Assembly: GCA_034336665.1 (NCBI GenBank)
Contig: CM067585.1
Coordinates: 3,777,731 to 3,841,730, forward strand
Reading direction: 5' to 3'
Source: Luscinia megarhynchos
Lineage: Eukaryota; Chordata; Aves; Passeriformes; Turdidae
Length of the DNA stretch: 64,000 nucleotides
The notes below the pieces were generated by a model. That model was not told where the DNA came from and made no database searches. It saw only the letters and a list, made by a program, of their open reading frames with translations. Within the stretch, counting starts at the first letter, position 1. Every line of letters starts with the position of its first letter. Below, piece after piece: positions 1 through 10,900 of this stretch. The translations under genes and the position numbers were made by a program.

Positions 1-1319
1 GCTCCTGCATTTACTCACTCTGCAATTCCTGAGCTGGCTCTGTAATTGTGTCCGCAGGGTGCCTGCTTCCCTTCCCTCCTCAAATCCAATTTGCCACTTT
101 TTGCAGCTTCACTGCTGCCTGATAATGGGCACCTCACGATAGATTTTTCCACTATTCACTTGCTGGGTCTCTTTTGTCCTACCACAGGGAAGTTTGCCCC
201 TGTGGGTCTCACAGTTGGCTTCTCAGCTGGGTTTCTCACAGGCTTTCATTGCCAGCAGCATCTGCTCTCCCCTCCAATTACTCTAGCACATGTCTTTGAT
301 TCTTTGCTTTACTGGGTTCACCAGCAGCTTCTGCCCTGGCTGAACTCTCCCCACTGCCTACAGGTATTTGGGGGGTCTGGCTGTGGTTAGAAATCAGATG
401 TTGCACATTGTCACATCAGAACAGAAGGAATTCAGTGGTCTTGCATGGCAAGAAGACCAGTGTGATAAGCAAAATTAAGAAATCACAGGAAAGCACAGCA
501 CATACATAAGATTTTGTTTCAGGCCACGGAATACATTTGCTGCTGGAAGCAGCTCAGCAACTGCAGCTTTTGTGTCCTTTCAAAACTTAAGAAGGTACAA
601 AAAGAAATTTATTAATAATACAAAAAAAAAAGAATTAGAATTCAGGATAAAATTCCTAGATTGTTCCCTCCTCCCCTTCATTCCACATTTCTTACCAACC
701 AACATACAGAGAGAACACTTCAGTCAGCTATACACTTAAATAATCAGTTCAGTTTACTTCAGAGAGAAAAGTCCCTTTTCTGGTTATGGCTTAGGGGGTG
801 TCTTCACCTTCACAGTTTGCGTCCACCCGAGAACCACAGAACTATGAATTTTCCTCCCATTTACACAGTTCTTCCAGAGCCGTGTTATGGGTTACGATGC
901 ACACATGGGGTACCACCTCTAAAGGCAGGCTGCAAAAACACAGAATTCTCTTCATTGGCTTCTCTATCAAATGTCTCTGTTCATATTCCAGTTCCAGAAC
1001 AGAGACCCACATTCCCCTCGGGGCAAAGGATTCTTTTTCTCAAATATTTCAAACCCCCCATGTATTTTTCCACAGTTTAAAGGAACTTTAGTGAAGTCAC
1101 AATCCCCACAGCCCACAAAAAAGGTTTTCAGCTACTTGCATCTTTTTAATCTCTTCCCACCAGGAACTTTGTCTTCATCCCGCTGACTTCTGTAATCTCC
1201 ATGCTTCATTTCTTGTCATTCAGGGGAACTCAGGAGGTCCAGAATTCCATGCAGGCATAAAGAAGTTACAATTGTATCCAGATTGCAAAGAAACAAACGT
1301 GGGCAGCTGGAGTTCTTCC
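1..1319. other. Intergenic, no gene seen
   Basis: AT-leaning sequence with short frames only. It may be the far downstream flank of GRIK3, judged from gene order in human, but no coding or UTR signal was recognised. Confidence 0.6.
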
Positions 1320-1640
1320 CTGCCACGTGGAAAGGCGAGCCGAGCCCAGCCGGCAGGGCCGGGGCCATGTGGCCGGTGCTGGAGCCATGCGGAGCCGGTG
1401 CCGGGGCCATGTGGCCAGTGCTGGGGCCATGCGGAGCCGGTGCTAGGGCCATGCGGAGCCCGGGGGCCCCCCAAGCCAGGGGCTCTCCGCAGAGCCGGGG
1501 CCGGGGTTCCGAGCCGGGCCCCCCGCAGAGCCGGGGTGCCGGGCCGGACCCCAGACCGAGCCCGGGGCCGGGCCGAAGCCCCCCTGCCAGGGCCTCCCAC
1601 CCCCCCAGCGGCCGGGAACCGAAAGAGAGAATCAACTCGA
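1320..1640. repeat. GC-rich island with 21-bp tandem repeat
   Basis: From about 1362 to 1462 a 21-bp motif alternates between GCCATGTGGCCGGTGCTGG and CCATGCGGAGCCGGTGC forms, giving a 42-bp higher unit. A second motif, CGCAGAGCCGGGG, occurs twice from about 1488. The 320 bases are far richer in G, C and CpG than their AT-rich surroundings. The frames open through it on both strands are composition artefacts. It could be an old CpG island or a GC-rich insertion. Confidence 0.75.
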
Positions 1641-3791
1641 TGCAATTGTGATTTGTGAAAGCTTTTTCATTAGTTTCCCGAGCTGTCCATCACCAAATCA
1701 GCTCTCTGATTGGTGCCAGCAGCTCACAGGGGAAGCTCCCAGAGACGGGAGAGTGCCTCCCACTCCCCAGCCTCATGGAGCCATTCCTGAGGTGAAACCA
1801 CCCATCCCCCCTTACCACATATAACCAACACACTCATAACTCTGGATTCTGGGGGCATGGGCAAGATTATCACTGCTGGGATTCAGCTCACACCACTCCT
1901 GCCATTGCTGCTGTGTGGGGTCTGTGTGAGACCATCACCAGTTTAACAGAAAATTAAAATATAATCAAACACCTGTAACACAAAGTGTTGCATGGGAGAG
2001 CCTGCAGAGCAGCAGGGCTCTCAGCACAGCGGAGAGGCAGAGGGACAAGCAGGGAGCCGAGGGCAGATTTCTCTCCCAGCACATTTCTGGAGCAGTGGTG
2101 CTCCCTCCAGGCTGTGTGGTGGCTGAGACAGGGGACCGGCTGCAAAGCCATCACTTTCTGAGAAATGTGTGGAAGAAGCCAAGAGGGCAAAGTTGTAGTG
2201 AGCCTGTATTTTCTCATTGTCAGTACTCCAGGTCGTGGAGGAGCTATGAAGGAGATGATACAGCTCCAAATCTTTCCTTTGGATGCTCTGCTTGTTCACT
2301 ACCAGGACCACAATTAGCTGTGAACTCCACTCCTACCTTGTGAAAATGTCAGCTTTCCAACTTCCCTGAGAGAGCAGATTTTCAAGAAAAACACAGATGT
2401 TAAATCAATTCCTCCATCTTTCCGCCCTTCCATTTTTTCAGGCTGCTAACATTGTCCTTTTGGGAATGTACTCATGAACCACAAACATCTGTTGGTTTGC
2501 AGCAAACAATTCCCAGCCTTTAGTTGAACAGCTCCTCTCTCTCTTTACTCACTCCCAGCAGCTAGGCTGGTCACACTGGGATCCTGTGACATGAGGGACA
2601 GGCAGAGGCTGACTGACATTTTGCCTTTAGACATGAAATGAGTTGTCTGTGACTTGTTTTCCCCCTCCAGAGGCAGAAATTTAGAGAAAAAAAGAAATTA
2701 AAGGGATAGGAGCAGAAATAGCTCTAATGGCAGCTCATGAGAGTGGATTACAGGATGCAAAAGTCATGGAAATGCCAGTAAGTGAGCAATGGGTAAAAGT
2801 TTTAGTGTCCCTTTCCTCTGTCCTGTGGGCATTGCCACCACATGTCCCATGTCACTGCACAGGAAGATTCCACCCCTGGCCTGTGCCAGGCACCAGCACA
2901 GAGACAGTGACACCACTAAAACAGGCCCAGGTTTTGTGGTGCCAGCCCAGCTGAGTGGGCACCATGCTCTGATAACCTCCTGGACACATTGGAATGTCCC
3001 AGTGACCTTCCATCTTCACGCTTAAATAAACAGAATTTGAAATTTCTGCCCCCAGGCTCTAAAACCAATTTAAATTTTCATCTTTTGGGGCCAGGAACCA
3101 CCATTTTTTATTTCACAGAGCTTGGTGCATCCTTCAGATATGCAGCAGGAAGAGCAGGGAGAGAGCTTCCCTCCAGCCTGGGAATTCAAAGGAGTGTGTT
3201 CAAGCAGGGGGTATCAGGTCTTGGTTTCCAGCTGTAAAACCAGAAGCCTCTGGGGGTTTCTGGAGGTTTTCCAGCTGCCACCTGCTTTCCTCTTTCGTGT
3301 ATCTTTTGTCCCTGATGAAAAATAACTCAGCTGTGTGGCTTTTCTTAGTTTTATGAAGAGTACTGTTGTTGGTTTATTTTCTCTTATTTTCCAGAAATAT
3401 TCACGTTGGAGGATAAAGTGCCATTCACGTAGGAAGATTTAGTCCCTCTTCATAAAGTTATATATTACAAGCGAAAGGGAAACAAGCATGGGCTGGCAGC
3501 AGAAAATTGAATTTGCTCAGCAGTACACAACACAAAATAAGACAAATTTTGTACAGAAAAATAATTGAAGCTGCATTATTTATCCTCCCTTTTTGGGCTA
3601 TTTGTCAAAGTGGGCTGCAAGTTACAAATTAAAAGAGCTATTGATTTTAAAGTTGCTTTAAAGTATTTTCTTTATTCAGACCCTTGGAAACAATTATCTC
3701 AAAATGGTGCCAAACAGCCAAATCCTTTTTGGTGTTGGATTCAGAGAGGTAATGATCCATTGTTTGTGGACATTCAAATTGTTCTTTCTGG
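1641..3791. other. Intergenic, no gene seen
   Basis: Non-repetitive sequence with no homology that I recognise. CCAAT-type boxes in both directions (ATCAGCTCTCTGATTGGTG) occur near 1700, beside the GC-rich island. Confidence 0.6.
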
Positions 3792-4165
3792 TAGAATCAT
3801 AGAAACATTAATCATTTGAGTTAGAAAGGATTTCCAAGGCCATCGAGTCCAAGCTGTGCCCAATCCCCACCTTGTCACCAGAACCCAGAGCTCTGAGTGC
3901 CACATCCAGAAATTCCTTGGACACCTCAGGGATCGGCACTCCAAACTTCCCTGGGCAGTTCCAAGGCCTGACCACCCTTTCCATGGAGAAATTCCTCCTG
4001 ATGTCCAACCTGAGCCTGCACTGGTGCAATTTGAGGCCATTTCCTCTCCTTCTGTCACTATTCCCTGGAGCAGAGCTCAACCCCTGCTTGGCTGTCCCCT
4101 CCTGTCAGGGAGTTGTGCAGTGCCACAAGGTCCCCCTGAGCCTCCTTTTTGCCAGGCTAAACAAA
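3792..4165 (-). mobile_element. CR1 LINE 3' end fragment
   Basis: The fragment begins with AGAATCATAGAAAC, the reverse complement of the CR1 3' terminal repeat. It continues with the usual CR1 tract (ATTTCCAAGGCCATCGAG, AAATTCCTCCTGATGTCCAA) to CCTGAGCCTCCTTTTTGCCAG. The 5' end is missing, as in most CR1 copies in birds. Confidence 0.88.
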
Positions 4166-4239
4166 AGAGATTTCTTTCTCTGGGAAGAAAAGGGTGGAGG
4201 ATGGGATCAGAAGGGTTTTTGTAGTTGTGCTGTTGAGCA

Positions 4240-4260
4240 CAGCAGCAGCAGCAGCAGCAG
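4240..4260. repeat. (CAG)7 microsatellite
   Basis: A perfect run of seven CAG units, in AGCACAGCAGCAG context, lies just downstream of the CR1 fragment. Confidence 0.9.
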
Positions 4261-5434
4261 GAGCTCTGGCTGTCTGGGAATGTCACCTGGACAGAGCATC
4301 TGCTCCTGACACAGCACCAACCAGAACAGCCCTGGCACAGCTCATCCCAGGGCCAAGGTTTTACCACAGTGGAATTACGCTTTTACATTCCTGTTAAACT
4401 TCCCTGCTGCATTGAGAGGGCAAATATCCCATCAAATACCATCAATCATTCTTTTCACAAGACCCTGCTGAGGACAAGGACCAGGAAAGGTTGCCCAGCT
4501 GTTTTCCCATCTGAGTCTGGGTGGATGACAAGGTGCTGGCCCACCATTCCTACCTTGCCTGTGCTTGTGGCACAAGAGATTGGAGGACACTTTGGGGAGG
4601 GGGTATTGCTTTTGTTTTGCAAATAAACTGAAAACAGCCCTTGTGACTGCAAAAGCAAAAATCCACAGCAGCATTTGAGCCATTCTCCATTGTCCCTAGA
4701 AGCCTCTTACTGTTTGAGTTAAGGCTCCTTATATAAAGTTTATGGGTCCCACCGGGGTATTTTGAGTAGATTATATTCACACCAGCTCATGCAAGGCGGG
4801 CGTGAGCAGTCAGTAAATCAGCCAGCTTAGCTTGTAAGCTCCTGCTCGCGCTGGCGATGGGTCTCAGGGCTGGGATAACGCCTCCTGTTATTAGCTGACA
4901 GCTGGTAAACAAAGATCCTGCTCTGATACACATTGCCAGGGCTTTTACAGCCTCAGAACTGGGGAAAAAACTGCTGCTTCCATACGGACGTGTCCCTGAA
5001 ATGGCAAAGTGTGTCTGATGGTGGGAAAGCCGGGCTGGTTTCATGGACAACAGGATCCTTCTGCCCTCAGAGAGGCCAAAATAGCAGGAGGTGGGTCAGG
5101 AGAGCTCAGATCTACTTCAGTTCTTGTAACCATATGGTAGTGATCCTGGTCAGTGAAACTGATTCTTCAGCTTTCAACTTTTCAACTTTCTAGGGCTGTG
5201 TATTGCACCAGCCTAGAGCCCGTGGTTCAGAGGGACAACAAGTGTGGATTCCATACACTCCAGACTGGGACAGATGATGTGTGACCCTGAGGAGGATCTG
5301 GTCCTGCTGGCCAGAAATCAGGCAGAGACTTCACTTCCTGGGGTTTATTCTGGAGACCTCTCTTTCTGCCAGTCATTTAGACACCAATATCTTGCTTTCA
5401 AACCAATGTCCCCTCTCTGAATTTAGACATTTAT
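4261..5434. other. Intergenic, no gene seen
   Basis: Ordinary non-coding sequence between the CAG repeat and the first solo LTR. No splice-flanked open frame or repeat was recognised. Confidence 0.6.
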
Positions 5435-5808
5435 TGTCGCTGTTGGATTAGCAACAGCGAATAATGCAGCAACACACGCAACCACTTCCAAGCAGCAAGA
5501 AGGAGCAATTTATTGAAAAGCCATGGCATTTATATAAGATAGATCATGCAAAACAAAGTAGAAAAGACTCATTGGTCCAAGAAGGCAACACCTCTTTCAA
5601 AACATGCTCTCTGCAAAATATCACGAGACACTCACACAGCTCAGTGGTCAACACCAGGTGTCTACCTGTGTTGTTGTTTCTTCCTTCTCTTGTTTTGTCT
5701 CTGAGAAAAATCCCCAGCCTGGGAAAAGTCTGAGCTGGAGCTGAGAAAGCCAACAGCCTGGGAAAAATCCAGGTTGGATCTTTCCATGAGCCTTCAGCAA
5801 TGTCCACA
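5435..5808 (-). mobile_element. Solo LTR of an endogenous retrovirus, family A copy 1
   Basis: The 374-bp element reads TGTGGACA to CGACA on the - strand, with a CCAAT box, TATATAAATG and AATAAA in the right order. Flanks ATTTAT and ATTTAC form a 6-bp target duplication with one mismatch, typical of class II (ERVK-like) elements. It is closely related to the copies at 7490 and 41462. No retroviral protein sequence lies nearby. Confidence 0.85.
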
Positions 5809-7489
5809 ATTTACAGCTTTCAGATTTGAACACCAGGACTCTCGGCATCTCATGTCTTACATCTCCCTCCAACAATGCTCCTGTCCTGTCCAGGAGCAGG
5901 AAAGGATGGGAATCTGCCAGCTGGAAGAAATGCCTTTAACATAAAGAAACAAAAACAATTTATTTGACATGTGGCAGCAGTAGGGATGTGATTGGCCAGG
6001 GAAGTCATCAGCAAGCAATTCTTCTAGTGGCAGATTTTTTAAGTCAACTGCACACTGATTTATTTGCCGTGTTCTAATTACTGAATGAAAATGAGGGGAA
6101 GTCTGGTATTAGCAAAATCCCTCGTCTTATAATTACCCCATTCACAGGGTTCGAGTTTCACCACAGCACAATCCCACCACTACACACGAGCACTTCAACA
6201 TTTAATTAAGGGCAGATAAAACTGGAGTCATTGCTGTTTTCTATTCCAGCTCTCACACAAAGCCAGCTTAGGAGAGGCAGGAGAGGCAGAACGCTGAGTG
6301 TCTCCTCTGAAAAGCTGAGGAAACCAAACACAGAGCAGTTCTCTATCTATTTCATCCACTTTCTATGGCCAGGACTGTATTTGCTCGGTAAATCTGGTGT
6401 GTCAGATGAAGACAGCAGCACGTCAGGGCTGGCAACAGGAGCATCCCTGGGGTGCAGGTCCCCACGGGGCTCCAGCCCTGCAGCACCCTGAGGAAAACAA
6501 AATATTCTTTGCTCTTCTAGAGCCTGAAACATCTTTCCTTTTTTAAGAAGTCAGGAATTTGAAAGATCCAGCCTCTGGAACAGAATAAAAACACACTGAA
6601 TATTTCTACATTTAAAAATGGTTTTGAAGTTCTGAATTTTTAGAAGCAAAGCCCTGAAATGCTCAGCAAAAAGCCTTTTCTGTGGGGAAAATCTGCCAGA
6701 ACAGGCAGTTCTGAGCAACGCTGTAATTGCCATGAAATAAATAAACAGGTCTTGCTTATCAGTATCTGAAATAAATTTAGAGAAAAATAGCATTTTAAGA
6801 TACAGAAGCATATCTCTGTTTTGATAAGCACCTCTAGACGTGGCACATTCCTCCTCCCTCAGGGTCTGTCTTTCCCCACTCGTTCTGTTCCACATTCATC
6901 ACCAGAGAGTGAATCTCCTCGTAATTTAGATCCCGCAGCCAATAGTTTATGTGCAGCAGCGTCGCAAATGGAAGCTCCACTTTGATTTCCATTATGCATT
7001 ACCTTGTCTAACTCCCTTTTATTGTGCAGTGGTGTAAATGACCTCCCAGATATTCAGGTTCAGATGTGGATGTGATGGCAAATTTAAGTCCTGAAATTTC
7101 CATCCACTGATAAAATTGTATAATAAAAAAAACCCACTTTCTTCTGCTAATATCTGCTTTTGGCTGTCACATCAGTGTTATGGCTAGATTGTTTTTTGTA
7201 ATATATCAACATAGAATCCAATTGTTGTGTGCCGGTTTCTCTTTTGAAAATAATACAGCATAGGCTGAAAAATCAGTATATGAGTTATTCTGCTTTTATT
7301 ACTAATGGCTTTGCATGAGATGATTGCTGGTATCAAATTTATTGAGTATTACATTTCATTAAATATCTTTCCTCTTAGTACTGAACACCACCTTGAATAA
7401 AATCAGCCATCTCAGATTCAGGCTTGGAAGATGGTTTGGGAAAGGAGCAGACCCTTGGTTGTGTAGTCACACAACCAAAAGTGATTGAG
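5809..7489. other. Intergenic; candidate conserved block at about 6890-7090
   Basis: The sequence lies between two related solo LTRs in the same orientation, but holds no retroviral gene remnant that I can read. The segment at 6890-7090 keeps CpGs (CTCGTAATTTAG, GCGTCGCAAATGG) in AT-rich DNA with homeodomain-type cores. Confidence 0.5.
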
Positions 7490-7858
7490 TGTCACTGTTA
7501 GGCTAGGAGCGGTGAAATAGCAACACGCACACACAACTTCTTCCAAGGCAGTAAGAAGAAGCCATTTATTGAGAGGCCACTGCACTTATATCTATAGGAT
7601 AGATCGTGCAATACAGAATAAAAACAGACATTGGTCCAAGAAGGCAACACCTCTTTGAAAACATGCTTTCAGCAAAACATCACACGTACCGCTCTGTGAT
7701 CACCACCAGGTGGTAATCTATGTTATTAATTATTCCTTATCTTGTTTATCTCTGAGAAAGTCTCCAGCCTGGGAAAGGTTCAAGCTGGAGCTGAGAAAGC
7801 CTCTAGCCTGGGAAAAATCCGAGTTGGAATTTTCCCTGAGCCTTCAGCAGTGTCCACA
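7490..7858 (-). mobile_element. Solo LTR of an endogenous retrovirus, family A copy 2
   Basis: The element is 369 bp and in the same orientation as the copy at 5435. It has diverged more: the TATA region reads TTATATCTATAGG on the other strand. The ACATTGGTCCAAG and CCTGGGAAAAATCC blocks are shared. No clear target duplication remains. Its right end abuts a CR1 fragment. Confidence 0.82.
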
Positions 7859-7861
7859 GTG

Positions 7862-7995
7862 GAGTCCTCATCCCTGGAGGTGTCCAAGGAACTGGATGTG
7901 GCTCTCACTGCTCTGGGTTGGGTGACACGGTGGGAATTGATTGCAGGTTGGACTCAATGGAGTTCTTTTCCAACCTAAATGATTCCGGGATTCTG
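7862..7995 (+). mobile_element. CR1 LINE 3' end fragment
   Basis: The short fragment reads CCCTGGAGGTGTCCAAGGAA, then GGTTGGACTC, and ends CCAACCTAAATGATTC, the standard CR1 terminus. It directly follows the LTR at 7490. Confidence 0.85.
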
Positions 7996-10900
7996 ATTCA
8001 GCCCCACTGGTGCCAGGACTGCTCCTGCTGCCACTCCAAACCCCTGAGCCCACAGTCACTGTTAGCACAGAACATCATCAGTATGTTTGTTAGAACACAC
8101 CCCAACGCATGCAGCATTTCTCAGTGCCTTTTGATAGTTAATTAATTAATGGCCCTGATGCCTGAGCTTTGTATTAGTGTATAAACAGCGTGGGAGCTGC
8201 TCATTGGGGGCTGCCCAGGAGCCCTTGATGCTGCATTAGAGAGCCCAGAGCTTTGTTATTACACGGATAAATGTTATCGTGTTCATCTCATGTAGAAATT
8301 TATCCGGTTTACGCTGCCATCGAGAAACATCAGTTCTGTAAACTCAAGTAATCTTTCTTCAGAGAACAACTACCCAATTACTAACATTACTTATTGAATT
8401 GGTTGCTTTCTCTATTAAACGGGACACGGTGCCAATCAAATCAGATAATTCAGCCACAAAATCAATGGCACCACGTTTACTCAATCAAATACATTGCTCA
8501 GTACCTTATATCCATATGAAATTAAAGAGATGGATGTGCCAGCTACACACTAGAATTTGGCTTCAGAACTTTGGCACATGCAGGTTAAAAATAAGGAAAT
8601 CGATGAGCAAGAGAGAATGTACTTGACATCAGTCACTGCTTTTAATACATTAATTTCTTCACTAGATTAATCAACTATTGATCACCCTTCAGCCTTCCGA
8701 GAAGCCAAGCATGTGATCTCTGCTGAGCAATCCCTGTCCAAAACCTCTGGACACAGGGATGGAGCATCCTGCCCAGCCTCTCCAGAGGGTGTCAGGGTGC
8801 TGTGGATTAGAGATGTGGCTCTGGAGCAGCAAAGTCAGATCCCAGCTGCTCCATATCCTGAGCTGGGTCTGCCTTGAACCTGATTTATGGGTCCAGAAAT
8901 TTTCTTGGGCCCTTCAGTGGCCCTGGCAGCCCGTACAGAGCTCTCTGAAGTGTTAAGTTGCCATCTTTAGGTTTGGCCCAGCACCCAGCTGGAGACTTCT
9001 GGTGGCCAGCACAGGGTCAGTGGGCCAGGTTTGCTGCTTCAGCCTTGCTTTAGTGATGGCATCAGGGCAGGCTGTGTCTGTATGCTGTACCTGCACTGAG
9101 TACAGAACCAGGCTCTGTCCTTCTGCAGACAAGTGGAGACGTGATCCTTGCCTTTCCCACTCCAAAATGAAGTGTTCAGAAACCATCTGAATGGAAAATC
9201 AAAGTGCACATATGGGAAGGGCAAGAATCCATCACTTATTTGTAGGCAAGCAACAATTTCAAATCTCAACTTTGTGAAGGATCTGATTTACACCAGAACT
9301 GCTTATCTCCATGCCCTTGCTGACCCCCTGCTTCCCTTTCTCAGCACTGTGCCAAAAACACAGCTGCTGTTTGTCTCCGAGAAAAGAAAAGAGATGGGAG
9401 GAGAAGGAAAAAGACATTATAAAAATACATTGTAAGTTACCAGAATAGAAACAGTCCAAACGCTGTGTCCTACTTTAGAACATGCTGATGCAAATAACAG
9501 GGAGCAAGTGCTTCAGATTTGTAACTGGAGTGGCTTTGTAAGATGCGAATACCCCTCCTTTGCCCTGAAATCAATTCTACAAGGCTAGAGACTGCCTGGG
9601 TTTAAGCAGAAGATAAAATTAATTAGCAAAGCAAGTGGCAGTGCTTGAGCTGGTTTGACTGGCCCAGTGTGTTACACATCAACAGCAACTTTATCAGCCC
9701 CAGGGCCCCTGCAGGGGTTATCACAGGGGATGTGACAGTCACAATTGCTGCCATGTGGAGATTGTGTACCACAGAGCCAGGCAGGCTGTTGAAACAGTGA
9801 TTTTGCTGTGAACACCTGCTGCCAGCCAAGGGAATTAGGAAATGCTGGGCTCTGGTCACGTCCTAGAATAAACCCACACTAAAACCACAGGTGAATTAGA
9901 GCAGCCTCCTTGCTCTCCCCCCTGGCTCCTCATCCATCCTGGGGCAAAAAAAATTGTGTCCAGGAAGAAGTTACCCATCTCCAGCTGAGCCACACTGAGG
10001 CAGTGTAAAACCAGCTCAGGGAAGTCACCTGGCAAAGGGGATTGTCCCTGAAATCATTATAGAGTCACACCCCAGCTGTAAAGCCCTGCTCTGCCTTGTA
10101 GGACACCAGCAAGTACCTGCAGGCAGAGATTTTCCTTCTCTGGCCTTTTACAAAGGTCTGGGCTCGGTGGGGACTCTGCAGGTGCTGGGGGCTGTCCATT
10201 CATTAATGTCAGAGCTTTGACCCAGCACCTCCATCGATCTCTCTGAGCGCTTATCGATAGCAGCACTGTCACACCAGGCCCCTGTGAGGAGAGCAGGAAA
10301 ATGAGCACAGACAGATCTCTAATAATCACAGCTCCTCTTGGAGGAAACAAAGCATCTCTTTTTTTTTTTCTTTTTTTTTTTTTTTCCCTTTTTTTTTCTT
10401 TCCCAAAAGCAAAGGCAATAAGCCCAAAGAAGCGGTTTCCTGATTTCAGTTTTCCTGTAGATGGGTTTGCCTGGGAGAAAAGGTTCCCTTGCAGAGCTCC
10501 AGGATGGGCAGGTTCTGAGTAAATGAGCCCTTTTCTTGGACCTCCAGGTGGGATATTGGGAGGTGAGGTGACTCTGTAAACTAATATTTCACGATGAAAA
10601 AGTGAATTCCACACTGGAGACAAACTGAGATACACGTCTAGTGGGAACTTCTCTACAAAATGTAATCCTCACTTGACTGGGTAAATCATTTTTTGTTCTC
10701 TCTATGTGTGTAAATATCACCAGAAATACTCAGATGGGAGGTCAGAGCACTCAGCAAAGCACAGAGCTGGGACAGACCCATCTTTGGGAGCAGGAGGGGG
10801 GAGGAAGGGATTAGCATGGACATCCCCACTCATCCAATCTCATTTGTAAATAAGAACAGACCTTAAGGACTGCAATTCTGCAGAGACAACTTCTCTGCTA

